From: Cylindrodendrum hubeiense
Taxonomy: Eukaryota; Ascomycota; Sordariomycetes; Hypocreales; Nectriaceae
Direction: 5' to 3'
DNA length: 64,000 nt
NCBI GenBank assembly: GCA_014621425.1
Contig: JAANBB010000012.1
Location: 1-64,000 of the forward strand
Part shown: in pieces, positions 21,775 through 32,455 of the stretch
Numbering within the stretch: position 1 is the stretch's first letter
Layout: each line of letters opens with the position of its first letter
Notes under the pieces: generated by a model
Told to the model about the DNA's origin: nothing
Databases searched by the model: none
What the model saw: only the letters and a program-made list of their open reading frames with translations
Position numbers and translations under genes: made by a program

Positions 21775-22925
21775 CTTCAGATAAGGGTGCTGTGGTTAAA
21801 GCTGGAGTGAAAGAAAGATCAACAGGATGAAGTCGCGTGTGATAGAGAGCGATTTTGATGACGAAGGTACTGAGCAAGGTACCACCAGATGTCTTGGGTA
21901 GCAAGGCGCTAGCGGGAAACGACGTGATCAACGTGCTCAAACCACGATGGCATTGCTGATGGACTTGGGTTTGGCTTCACATGCGGGGTTGGGCTGCGGC
22001 TCCAGGACGCGTTTCAAGGCAGAAAGTCCCGTGACAAGGCAGACTGCCAAGGCACTCATCATTGGGGGCCATGCATCTAGTCAATTAATTGTGTCTACGG
22101 ATATCGATGTGCACTTTGAGCAGAAGTAAGGCTGCGCTCACGTGTTAGCAGACGCCACAAGTTGAGGCGACGGCAGAACCATTTTAGGGGCTTTAACCTC
22201 GATCCGTGGGCGGCAAAAGCTAGGTGAGTTGGATATTAGTTAAATTATTCAGCTGGTACATATTGAGAAGCTTAATGGCATGGATTCTGTGAGCACCAGA
22301 CTTCGCAAGACAGCGAAGATGATATTTTCTGATATTAACGATATTACAGACTGAATTATCACACAAAGCGCCCATTCTAGGACTGGCCACCGAGTCGGAA
22401 ACAGACTCCATAGCTTTTAATACAACGGCATGAAGTGATCGCCCCTTGATTATTCCAGATCCCAATTAGTACTCTGCCTAATAACCATCAATTTTCTCGT
22501 CATCGGCACTCGCGCTGACGACCAATTCGTGTCACGAGTTGAGTGCGAATCGGGTCAACTTCGTCCGAAGGAAGCTAAGAGTCGAGCCAATCAAGACGCT
22601 GTGATGCGTATGTCAGCATCCCTCCGGATCCGAAATCAATCGGCCAATTCACTCGGCCGATTGTAAGCCTTCGGTATTTTCGACGGAGCCGAGCAAAACC
22701 AGTCGGACATGCGCTCTGTTAGTAAAATGGAGGAATATCTAGCCGTTAGAATCGAGTATAAGTAGCCGGGTGGTAATCCATAAAATGTGTCAAGCAAACA
22801 GAGCATCCCTCCCAAGTTACCAGGTACTAAACCACCAAAACAACAAACATCAACAGAATCCCACTTTTACTACTACCCGGACAACACCACAACACCACAA
22901 ACGCGTTGTCTCATCTTTTACCAAC
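21775..22925. promoter_or_regulatory. Divergent promoter region: patatin NLR (-) and monooxygenase (+)
   Basis: Within this 1.15-kb spacer, AATCGGCC (22638-22645) and GGCCGATT (22655-22662) form a perfect 8-bp inverted repeat with a 9-nt spacer. CGG/CCG half-sites of this kind are used by Zn2Cys6 activators. A CCAAT word overlaps at 22644-22648. A TATA-like element (GTATAAGT) lies near 22757, about 170 bp before the monooxygenase start. No gene is supported in the interval. Confidence 0.5.
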
Positions 22926-24161
22926 ATGGCTTCCACAACCCCTGTCGCAATTATTGGCGCCGGTCTCTCGGGGCTCAGCTTAGCTCTGGCCCTTCACCAC
23001 CAGAACATCCCCTCCGTCCTATACGAGACACAGGCTGCCCCTCTCGACATCGGGGGCGCCATCATGCTCTCGCCCAACGCCCTTCGCATTCTAGACCGCC
23101 TGAATGTGTTTCAACCTCTCGAGGCACGCGGATACAAGTTCGAGCAGCTCTACTTTCGCTCCGGAGACGATGAGCTCGTGGATGAATTTGAGTTTGGCTC
23201 GGCCGAGAAATACGGCTACTCTGCACTCCGTGTCTACCGATACGAGCTGATTAATGTGCTGCTGGACTTGGTCACCCAGGCCGGAATCCGCATCGAGTAC
23301 GGCAAGAAGTTCGACCATATCATCAGCGAGACCGAACAAGGCGTCACTTGGCAGTTCGCTGACGGCTCCGAGAGCAATGCTCCTCTGCTAGTCGGCGCCG
23401 ACGGGATCCACTCCCGCGTGCGCCAACATCTCTACCCCGGCTTAGTCGCCAAGTTCACCAACATGCTTGGCATCACGGCCGCCATCCCCACAGCGCAGCT
23501 CCAAGCGAGCGACGATTACTCACTTCCGGTTACGATCATGAACCCCAAACACGGCGCCTTCGTCATTGCGCCGCAGTTGGTTGACGGGTCCGAGGTCCTG
23601 GTCGGCAAGCAGTATCGCTTCACTGGCCCTGAGCCCGACCGCGAGGGTTGGAAGAAGATCACCTCGGACAAGAAATGGGCTGTCGATTTCCTTCGCCAGG
23701 GCCACGAGAACTTCCCAGCCATTGTGGACAACGCCACCTCATCCCTCTCCGAGACCAAGGTCAACGTGTGGCCTTTCTACCTGCTCCCCAAGCTCGACAC
23801 CTGGGCTTCCGAGAAGCACGCCCGGGTGGTCATTCTCGGGGACGCGGCGCACGCCATCCCACCCACTGCGGGACAGGGCGTCAATCAGGCATTTGAGGAC
23901 GTCTACACTTTCGCCGGTGTGGTGGGTAAGCTCGGCAGCGAGTCGCAGCTAGGGGCACCTGGGATCCTGAAGAGTGCGCTTAAAAACTGGCAGAACGGCC
24001 GCCAGGCGCGAATCGATCGCGTGCTTGAAGTCAACGACCAGATCAACAAGAGGAGAATGCCATCAAACGAGGACGTCGAGTTCAAGCCGATTGACCTCGA
24101 GTGGCTGTATTCTGCTGATTTCGACAAGATGGTTGCAGAGTACGCAGGAAGCTTGGAGTGA
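22926..24161 (+). CDS. FAD-dependent monooxygenase (UbiH/salicylate hydroxylase-like)
   Basis: This intronless gene encodes 411 aa. The N-terminal FAD loop is GAGLSG, after VAII. The group A flavoprotein motifs follow: GADGIHSRVR (DG motif) in the middle and the second FAD motif GDAAHAIPPTAGQGVNQAFEDV near residues 306-327. This class hydroxylates aromatic or conjugated substrates with NAD(P)H and O2. The frame is open upstream to 22770, but MASTTPVAIIGAG places the FAD loop at the usual distance, so 22926 is chosen. There is no signal peptide or membrane segment. GC-rich third positions suggest good expression. The substrate is unknown; no biosynthetic cluster surrounds it. Confidence 0.93.
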   Translation: MASTTPVAIIGAGLSGLSLALALHHQNIPSVLYETQAAPLDIGGAIMLSPNALRILDRLNVFQPLEARGYKFEQLYFRSGDDELVDEFEFGSAEKYGYSALRVYRYELINVLLDLVTQAGIRIEYGKKFDHIISETEQGVTWQFADGSESNAPLLVGADGIHSRVRQHLYPGLVAKFTNMLGITAAIPTAQLQASDDYSLPVTIMNPKHGAFVIAPQLVDGSEVLVGKQYRFTGPEPDREGWKKITSDKKWAVDFLRQGHENFPAIVDNATSSLSETKVNVWPFYLLPKLDTWASEKHARVVILGDAAHAIPPTAGQGVNQAFEDVYTFAGVVGKLGSESQLGAPGILKSALKNWQNGRQARIDRVLEVNDQINKRRMPSNEDVEFKPIDLEWLYSADFDKMVAEYAGSLE

Positions 24162-24487
24162 GTTGACGACAGCTTGAAAAAGATTTCCTATATCATCGAT
24201 CGTTTTATTGCGACTTTGCAACGCTTGTTCGCCCACGGGTTTCAAGACGAGAGCGAAAATTTACTAGTCCTGACTTGACTGCCCGAAGAACTATCATCTA
24301 TGTACCTATAAATTAAAATGTATTTGCTGCCTTTTTAAACACCAGTAGTCTCCTCCAAAATCCTGATTTGACGTACCGTGCCATACAGATTGGGCTCGAA
24401 GAGCCCACTCATCATAGCCCTTCGAGCTTCAACCACCTCATGCATTTATATAGACAAACAATATTTGCCACCTTGGCTGGATACCTC
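24162..24487. other. Convergent 3' ends
   Basis: This 326-bp spacer holds the two convergent 3' UTRs of the monooxygenase (+) and the rhodopsin-domain gene (-). Nothing else is seen. Confidence 0.6.
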
Positions 24488-25853
24488 TCACTTAACCCAA
24501 CCGAAATGCGCCTGTCCCATTGGCGCTGAGAGGTCATCTGTTGGACTCCTATTCCCGTGCATCTGTGGCCCCTGGCTCGTTCCAAGTTTCCTTTCAGTCT
24601 CGTCATCCAGTCTGGCTTCCTGATCTATCCGCACCTCAATTTCCCTTCGAATACCAGATTGCTGATTCAAGTTGTCGGTGCTTCCATCCAATGAGGCGTC
24701 ATTCTTTCCTACGCGCGTTGTTATTGTTTCCATCAACGTGTCTTGTTTCCTCCGAAGGTAGCCACGGCTCGAAGCAGGATGGTCCTCAAGCCGAACAGAA
24801 TCGGGGTGGGGATTTTCGCTGCGTTTTGTTGATGAGAATGTGCCCAATGTCGTCATAAACCTTCGTTGCAGTGGAGGGAATACAATCGGGAAGTTCGTTG
24901 TTACGATGGACACGAATGACTCTCGACATGCCCAGCTACCTGATTCCTCGGCGCCTCGGATTGGATTCTGGCGTAATTTTCAGTATAAGTTTTTGTTTAG
25001 CTGGAGCACACTTGGGGGGAAAGTAGATACCTTCAGAATAAGAACACAGCGCAAAACACCAGCCATGGTGACAAAAATACCGCCCGAGAAGAGTGCAATT
25101 AACAGTAACTTCTTGCGAAGAGGTATTTGTGCAGTCCACAGCATCGGCATCGGGATAATGAGTAGGTATAGGTCGGTTCCACCGTTAAGTATCACCATAG
25201 TAAAGAGGTTAACCTTGGAAACTGCTGGCTGGCAAATGTCTAGAGAGGGTTCGGTCAGTCAACGACGATAGCGTGGCAGAATCGGTATACATACTCCCTG
25301 GATTGGGGTTAATTTGCCAGTTCTTCTCAAACGGCCGGCACGCAAATAGAATGCAACTAAGGTGACCCATGTGACGAAAATAAGGCCATATCCGATGTAA
25401 ATGCGTATTTTGTAGCCGTCAAGTCCTTCCGTGAGCCTCATATAAACGGTGCACATGGCTGCTTTGAGGCACCATAGAACGCACGCATAGGCCGTCCAGC
25501 CTCTCAGTTGATTTTTAGCTCCTTCGACCCTCCATTTATATTCGTCGCTGTTTGGATCAAGTGCCGCTCTGGCTTTGTCTGACATGGTGTTGTTGGCCAA
25601 TCCATGAGCAAGCGCGCCAAGGTTGTAGCCCTGCATCGTCTCGATACTGTAAGAGAGCTTGGTTTCGAAAGTTAGTCTAATAAGATACGGAATTTGGCTT
25701 GGATTGGTACCGTCTTACCACCACCAACAGCATCAGGTAGTCGTCTGCTCGTAGGCCACGAAGACCGACGGCGCGAATGCGAACCGCCCATCGCAGGATG
25801 ATGATGGCAATGCCGAGACCCAGCAAAGTGAAGGCTTCCGTTGTAAAGGACAT
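24488..25853 (-). pseudogene. Fungal rhodopsin-domain (Pth11-like) membrane protein with one frameshift
   Basis: Exons on the minus strand are 25853-25719, 25657-25295, 25239-25031 and 24967-24488 (introns 61, 55, 63 bp). The gene would encode about 395 aa with seven helices: MSFTTEAFTLLG at the start, RADDYLMLL, the FVTWVTLVAFYL helix, the C-R-P-F-E-K-N-W-Q loop, NLFTMVILNGGTDLYLLIIPMPMLW and CRESFVSIVTTN. In the third-loop region the frame changes. FVTWVTLVAFYL is read in one frame, while the C-R-P-F-E-K-N-W loop and the phase of the next intron need the frame one base over. A single lost base near 25341-25344 explains both; no intron can. The rest is intact, so this is either a very young pseudogene or a one-base consensus error. 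Such proteins are thought to act in host- or surface-cue sensing. Confidence 0.82.
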
Positions 25854-27711
25854 CTTAAAGACGTTGTCGCATTGAGTAAAAGGTGACAATGGGAGCGGGG
25901 TGATCTTCCACAAGGATGTAGAAACGACTGGTTTGTGCAGATGCAATCGAACCTGCCACAATATATCACATCTCGGTTCGATCGCTCGGGTCTCTCGAGA
26001 CGGCAGTCGTAGAGCAAACTAGTTGACAAATTGTATGGTAGTTGAGGGCAGGCAGTGTCTGGAGGTCCGTTCGCTCAAGCCTTAGCGTCAAAGGCTGACT
26101 CGTTAGCCAGGGGGGTCACTGTTTCTAGTTAAGATCTCGGGATCGCTTCCGTAGTGAGCAATCAGAATTGATTTCGGTTTCGCATTGAGCCACCCAGTTG
26201 GCGTTAACCCAACCTCGATGGCGCTGGATTGTGGTTGAGTTAATGAATTGACTCCTAGGGAGGCGTTGGTGCACTCCCACTGTCAAATCATATTGTCGGC
26301 CAGGTGAAAATTAATGGCTCGTGGAATCACCTGAGCTCATTCTTCAACGTGATAGCCTTGATTTCTAGCTTCCACGGATGTCCGTATCAATGAATCATCT
26401 TGTCCAACTGCCATATTCAGAAGGCGTCGCGCGCGTACAGGCTGGCTGGCCCACCCTCAGATCTAGGTAACACAAACAGAACCGGGAAATAAACTTTGTG
26501 GCTGTTTGAAGGAGAAAGCCTCGACCGGGCCGTTGTATTAAAAGCCACTTCAGCAATGAGTACCCGCCAAACGTCTTCACATGGTTGGCTCGATTGGGGC
26601 TTATGTCGGATTATTAGGATCTGGGCTTGGCGATCGCCCCGGGATGCCTCCTGCGTCGATGCTGACCACACGCTAATGACCGTCAGTCTTGCCCGAGGCT
26701 CTACGCCGGGGGAAAACTTAAGGTAGTTCGCCGAAGATCGTGAGGCTCGAGGTCTGATCACCTGCAAGCTCTTGGAGTGGAGGCCAGGAGTCCCCAGATT
26801 CTTCGTTAAGGCCGGATTTGCTTCCAATTGTGGCAGCGTGTCTCTTCCCGTGGACGCAGTGCATGACGCCATCGCTCTGGACGAGCCTGTTCTGGAAAAA
26901 TCCGGGATAGCTGTCCAGATAATTAACTCGCTAATCAAAACTTGATACCAAAGCTCCCTCTCTATTCCAAAAGCACAAACAACGGGTCGTAGTCCAGACC
27001 CTCATCTACTACTCAGCTGCACAGGCCACGTCGATCTAGCCTCTCCGAGCCCTGTCTTTAGTCTTCCAGGTTTTCGGGTCTCAATACCAAGTAGTATGAG
27101 TGCCAATCAATTCTTACAGATGCCCCGGCAACCAATGCGATGCCCACACATATGGCCGCATCGCGGTGCAGCTGGCTTAGGTCTCAACAACGTAGTCTAG
27201 ACATTTATTCGCCAATCAAAATATCTGGATAAAACTAAAACAACTAGTAATGATCAGCTATGCTTTCTGTCATTACAATTTATTTGCCGCACGTTATGCT
27301 GTGGTATGCAACTCGGAGACCTAGTGCAATCTCCGGGCCACCTCATCGCAGAGGCAACAAGAGGCAGTCGCGACCCCAGAAACGCAAATATTATTGTTCC
27401 AAATATACAATATTTATCTTAGCTCGGTAAGATGCCCTCGATTCCTGATCAATACATCGCATGCTATGACGCATCACCATCTTTCTCACGCTTTCTCCAC
27501 ATTGCTCCTGTTTAGGGTAAGCCAACTAGCTGCACCACCTCGAGTGACCACAGAAATAGCAAGCGGGGGGCACGCGACACCGGTCTCTCTCAGCAGAGGC
27601 CCAATAGAACTTGAGTCAGGGTATTGTGAAAGGCTGTGGATTCCTCAATCCAGGTGCTATGGCTTTGCAGCTATATAATACGAATTGCGTAGTCGTTTTG
27701 CATCACAAATA
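25854..27711. other. Gene-poor region
   Basis: This 1.86-kb stretch has no supportable gene. The first part is the promoter of the rhodopsin-domain gene. A 173-codon minus frame at 26417-26938 has no recognisable features and is not called. Confidence 0.5.
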
Positions 27712-27803
27712 GTCACTTTGGCGGAGTGGTTAACGCGCAGCCCTGCTATCAAGCATACAAGGCTGTGACTTCGGTCGCGTAGGTTCGAATCCTGCAGGTG
27801 ACG
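27712..27803 (+). tRNA. tRNA-Ser (anticodon GCU), with 11-nt intron
   Basis: The acceptor stem is GTCACTT/AGGTGAC (one G-T pair), with discriminator G at 27803. The D-arm box TGGCGGAGTGG and the T-arm GGTTCGAATCC are canonical. The anticodon stem CAGCC/GGCTG (27738-27742, 27761-27765) encloses a 7-nt loop with anticodon GCT (27745-27747) and an intron at 27749-27759. The intron contains AGC, complementary to the anticodon. An extra variable arm built on TGACTTCGGTC marks a type II (serine) tRNA. It reads AGC/AGU codons. Confidence 0.92.
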
Positions 27804-27813
27804 TTGTTTTTTT
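27804..27813 (+). terminator. Pol III terminator of tRNA-Ser
   Basis: A T-rich run (TTG followed by eight T) comes directly after the discriminator base, as expected for RNA polymerase III termination. Confidence 0.75.
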
Positions 27814-29185
27814 TGCATCTTTTTGCGCCATTCCCTCCCAAGCGAGGTCTTGATAGTAATGGGCCTTGTTTCTTTCATCAACTTTCCTTGCGAGGGTGCT
27901 TTGCCTGGGTGGATAAGCGCAGTGCCGCGTACATTCTCCCTACTCATTTTCCCTAAATCCAATGCTTGATCTGAGCGGACGAGGTAGGGTACATATTTTT
28001 ATCCATTCATTGCAGATAATGTTGGGTTCGACACATCGGTCCTGCACCGCTTTTCTTGTACGTGTCACCTCGAACGCCCCCGAACTTTCCTCCGGAGGCA
28101 TGCAATGATCAGTCAGGTCAATCTTGAATACAGGTTGCATGTAGCATTTACAACAGACATGGTTGTTCGCCGGCTCCAACAGCGACAGTGAACAAGGTCA
28201 CGACAACTCTTGCATTGTAGGACTCGACGGTCCAGCAAATAACTGACGTGGCCTATGTAAATACCGGGGTCCCATCTCTACCTACCCGGGACTCTCTCCA
28301 CATTCACATTGAGGTATCGCTAGCTGCATAATAGGTGGATTGGTGAACATGAGGCTAGTACCTAGAACTATTGCAGTCTAGACCTCTCACTTCAAGAACG
28401 CGACAATGAGTGGATATCCAGTGAGACTATGGAGCTTTGTGGCAGTCTAAAACACACAATGTAGTCTATTTTAGATCTCCATTCCCAATTCGCGGCCAAA
28501 ACACTCCCCACGGTACGCGACTGCGCATCAAGACATTCTGCAGTCGTATGAGATTCGTGACGAGTTCATTGTTAGCGCGGAAGCTATCACGGCTGACAGT
28601 GTGCCCACTGAATACCCAGCAGTCCCACGCTGAGTAGTGAGGGGGTAGGCTGTTGCGGGGAGAATCAACAATTCTCGTCCCCGATGACCCCAACGACGTA
28701 CACTTTCTATTCATCAACTCTAGGATGAATATGTGACCTAGAGCAAGATCCGATACTGTGCTTCTATGATCTGTGTCTCGTCAGGTGGTGTGAAACCAGC
28801 ATGATAGCCCATTTGATATAGACAGCGGGCAGTCCAGCGGCCAGGTCCGAAAGGCGGGCCGCTAGCACCACAGCGGTCGTCCAGATACTCACCATGCCAG
28901 ATTAGGGAGTGTGTGGCACAAGGCACCTCTGGGAATGTCAATAGTCTTGGGGGCGTAGGTTCCAGACTCAATCGCTCAGCTAGCCACCACCCGCTACCGC
29001 ACAATTGAACAACGTATACGTTTCGGATGAACAACATAAAACTCAACTTCGCATCATCTTAAATCTTTCAGCCCGAGGAATCTGCTGCATCTTTCCAATA
29101 TCCATTCTCCATATTTCATCATGTCCTCTAATCATACCCAGTTCCTTGCAGGCATTCGCGTATTTCTGCCTCCTCCAAGTCGACG
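27814..29185. other. Intergenic before the MABP-like gene
   Basis: No gene is supported; the only frames are short and without features. The last few hundred bases are the presumed promoter of the gene at 29186. Confidence 0.5.
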
Positions 29186-29760
29186 ATGCATTCCACTAAC
29201 ACCCAACAGGTCAGCTACAGCGATAATAAAAATGAGGAGCCCAGCGACAACATCAAAGAGCTCAACGGCGCATCTACTGATATCAACAAAGGCCATGACG
29301 GGGAGTGAGTCTTTCTGGCTTGAAATCTCATCGTCCTCTCTTGATATCAAAGGGATGCATAACTATGCTAACCCCAATTGTTTCCAGTTATGTATGGCTT
29401 CATGTCCGTCGGGCCACCCGTCCTTCAGAGATGGTGAGCAACATCTGGATTGACATGCGTGACAACGATGAGAACGGTCGTGACGATCTGGCCAAGGGGG
29501 CTGGCGGTGATTACCGTTTTCCCGCGTGGTCCAACGACCGGGGCACCGGCAGGTAAGACTCTCATAGTTTGTTGCATTTCTAGAGTTGATGTTTTATCTG
29601 CGATAGAATGATTACTGAAGTTGCTCTATGGAGGTCCGATGATAAGCAGGACAGTGCCCCAAATGGCTGGACCGGCAAGACGGGTGACATTAACGACGGC
29701 CGTGGTGGTGATTATCTGTACCTTATTTGGAAGACCCAGCAGTACACTGGACGCTGGTAA
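29186..29760 (+). CDS. Small MABP-like beta-prism protein
   Basis: Exons are 29186-29304, 29388-29552 and 29607-29760 (introns 83 and 54 bp), giving 145 aa. After a polar leader of about 30 residues, one motif occurs three times: DINKGHDGDYVWL, DLAKGAGGDYRF and DINDGRGGDYLYLIW. Each copy is followed by a hydrophobic strand. D-I-N-x-G-x-G-G-x-Y-[LV]-Y-L is the hallmark of the MABP domain (MVB12/DENND4), a three-fold beta-prism that can bind acidic membranes; similar single-domain proteins occur in fungi and bacteria. No signal peptide is evident, so it is probably cytosolic or released by a non-classical route. Function is unknown. A decayed copy of the same gene lies about 1.2 kb downstream. 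Confidence 0.8.
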
Positions 29761-30954
29761 AGAGGTAGTACACACTTGTCTTAGCAAACTCCAGAAAATC
29801 ACTAAATAACACTACATCAAACTCCAAAGCTTCCCAGGTGCCATCTCCCCCATACGTATCATGCCGCTATTGCATTCTTTTATCGCCCTGGACTCACCCG
29901 ACTTTCGCCGCTAAAGCCAACTGATTTGAACGCCAAATTAAGGTTGCCGGAGTTAAGCATATCTGGAGCCATATATTACAACTCCACGTCTCATACCCGT
30001 ATGCAATCAAAATTCGATGAAAAAGGCTGTGTGCTTATTATTGGTATTGTTGCCCTGCACGATCAGAATACCTCTGCTTCCCACTTGCCAGATGATCGAT
30101 ATCCTTTGACCACTCATTTGTTGTGTTAAATCATCTTCATTTTAATATCAGTACTTCGACTCGAGTTCCACTATCTTCTCCCTGTACCACGCCCCGTACA
30201 AGCAACAAATCAGTATTCTTATCAGATATTCATCATGAAAGCGAAAAGCATGTTTGCAGGTGTATCATATTCTTTTCCACACTTGGCACCCGACTCATCA
30301 TTTCGCCGTAAGGCTCTCTGGTACGAGACTGCTATGCTTGCCAATGGGCGATGGTGAGGGGTAATCGCTCTGTGGCTCTGCGGAATACCTCCTGTGGGCT
30401 GCAAATAGCTGATTCTGACGACGTTTCTTTTCCCTTTTTTCCTTTGCCCAGTAGGATACCATCCGTAAAGTAATCATGATATCATAAGTCTTGGTAAGGC
30501 CTCGCCCAACTCTAATAGCGCCTTTGCGGTATGTTTCTCCTCAGCTTTCAGCATAGCCTCCATGCTGACTGCCTTGTCGGCCTACCGTTAGATAGCTTCA
30601 AACTGCTGTTCAGCCCGGTGTGCGAACCCAATGCTCATCCCTGCCAACAGACGGAAGAGCTCATGACCAGTCGTTGTCTTAGCTAATGGTGCTGATCGAG
30701 TGATCAATTGATCAATCATATATTACGCGCAATCCGAAAAGCAATTGTGATTATTGGCGCTCCTCAAGCCACGCGGCGGCGGCACGACACGAAGTATTGT
30801 CAATAGAGCGCCATAGGTCTCAGCTGAACACGAACACCATCCACGTTGCGTCATGGCCAGAGCACAGTGTCGCAGAAGGCAGCTACATGCGTGTCTGTAG
30901 TCCCAGGCTGAAACTCAAATCGACCGCTCAGACAGCCACGATTCCTCCTTTCTC
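29761..30954. other. Spacer between MABP-like gene and its relic
   Basis: No gene is supported. A pyrimidine-rich tract with CTTTTCC repeats lies near 30425-30450. Confidence 0.5.
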
Positions 30955-31250
30955 CAAAAGATGCGTGGATTCACCCGATACTGCACAGGTCGTCTACAGT
31001 GGAGATGATAACAAATCAACAACGCCATTTCAGAAGTCAACAGCAAATCTACCAATATCAACAAGGGGTTGGGTGGGAGGTGTGTTTCTAACTTGAGTTT
31101 ATGTCATTATTTTCTCCCTCGGTGTCTAAGAGTTCTAAAGACTTTGCTAATTACGAGTTCCAACTACATCTAGCTTCGTGTCCATGGAACATCTGGGGTT
31201 ACCGACTTGAAGATGATAATCAGGTTGCAATTTGTAGTGCGTAAAATCGC
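30955..31250 (+). pseudogene. Decayed paralogue of the MABP-like gene
   Basis: The sequence from 30955 parallels the 5' part of the gene at 29186. ATGC...CACAGGTC..CTACAGTG...ATAACAAA matches the first exon start. TCTACCAATATCAACAAGG matches the first D-I-N-K-G coding stretch. A GTGTGT donor at 31080 sits the same 119 nt after the ATG position (30961) as in the intact gene. After an intron-like segment ending CTAG (about 31174), CTTCGTGTCCATG and GAACATCTGG match exon 2, with an internal deletion between them. A net +4 shift near the start and another before the donor destroy the frame. No third exon is recognisable. Confidence 0.75.
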
Positions 31251-31354
31251 TGAATATTTCAACGGCTGAAACTAAAGTATCGGACGCCAAAGAAAGGAGG
31301 GTCAGGCACTCATTTAGTTCCGAGCAGGCTGCTATTCCTTATGAGAACTCGGAC

Positions 31355-32455
31355 CTACAAATCCGAATCCGAATCTCCCCAGCCCAGTGAATGCCCAAAG
31401 TCATCCGTTAGTTCAAACTCATCCTGAAATCTCCATTCCCCACGTTCCTGGCTTGTGAAAGTGTAAGGCTCATTACATATCATTCTCTTCTCCTCCGGCA
31501 GATGCAGCTTTAGCTTCCCCATGTCATAGATGTCGTTTTGGGCAAAGCCCCTAGCCACGTCGCTGATCTTTCCACCGCGTCGCTCAATAAGGGACTGCGG
31601 CCGGAAGGTTATAGCAACGACGTGATACTCAATCTTGCCTTCCTCCGTCTCATCCCGGATCCATCTCTTTTGCTGCCAAGTGCTCGACCCGGTCCAGGTG
31701 TCCTCTGTTCTGCTTCCGCCGGTTGTGTCGGCGTAGAGAATGACTCCGTCTGGTCTCTTGAAGAACCAGCGTTCAATCATTTGCTTGGCGATGGCGTCGA
31801 TCTGGCCCTTTTTGCGCTTGATTGATTCAATCTCGATGCATACCTCCCGCACGCTAGGAGACAGTGCTTTGGATACACGTTTGATCCACTTGCCCTCGAA
31901 GCACAGCGGTTCGTCATCCTCCCACCACCACCAGTCCGCATGTCGGATCGTAAGCGTGACATTGCGAGGATGCAGGTGGGGTATCTCTAGCAACTTGGCG
32001 AGGCCGCCCTCCTCCAGCTTCCACATCTGTGCAAACACTCGCAGCGTCTCGACTTCGACATTATTCTCGCCCTGCTGCTCGGCGATCTGCTTCAGCGTCT
32101 CGCTCAGTTTGCGGGGGCCGCTGTGATCGCTGTAGTGGGGTGGTGCACGATCGTCATGGCCTATCCAGTGCGTGTGTTCCTTGAGGACGAAGGGCATGAA
32201 CCAACACTCTCGGTACACAGCACGGCAGGTTTGCAGGAGTTGGGCATCATTCTTGCGTGGCGCGAAGTATGTCGGTCTCGTATAGATTGTCGAAGCATTG
32301 TAGTGTTTGTCTGGCGATGGATCCGGGTAGTCGGTGAGTGCAAAGGAAAAGATATTGCTGCGCACTTCTGCCGGTAAGACGGTGAAAAGTGGCGAGGTAT
32401 CCTGCGGCGCTGCGGGACCCACTAGGATCTGGTTGAAGAGCGTAGTCGTCGACAT
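31355..32455 (-). CDS. Conserved fungal hypothetical protein (LPAEVR-type)
   Basis: This single-exon gene encodes 366 aa. The N-terminal part has F-T-V-L-P-A-E-V-R-S-N-I-F-S-F-A-L, the signature of a large Pezizomycotina family with an F-box-like opening helix, then LLQTCRAVYRECWFMPF. The middle is an alpha/beta region with a W-rich patch (ADWWWWEDDE). The C-terminus is acidic. There is no signal peptide or membrane helix. The family is expanded in filamentous fungi and lacks an assigned function; an adaptor role in ubiquitin ligases has been supposed for related F-box-like proteins but is not shown here. Confidence 0.82.
   Translation of the reverse strand: MSTTTLFNQILVGPAAPQDTSPLFTVLPAEVRSNIFSFALTDYPDPSPDKHYNASTIYTRPTYFAPRKNDAQLLQTCRAVYRECWFMPFVLKEHTHWIGHDDRAPPHYSDHSGPRKLSETLKQIAEQQGENNVEVETLRVFAQMWKLEEGGLAKLLEIPHLHPRNVTLTIRHADWWWWEDDEPLCFEGKWIKRVSKALSPSVREVCIEIESIKRKKGQIDAIAKQMIERWFFKRPDGVILYADTTGGSRTEDTWTGSSTWQQKRWIRDETEEGKIEYHVVAITFRPQSLIERRGGKISDVARGFAQNDIYDMGKLKLHLPEEKRMICNEPYTFTSQERGEWRFQDEFELTDDFGHSLGWGDSDSDL

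Noticed and set aside
26417..26938. 173-codon frame on the minus strand
   Set aside because: Low-complexity composition, no domain, no signal peptide, no promoter or intron signals; probably chance.
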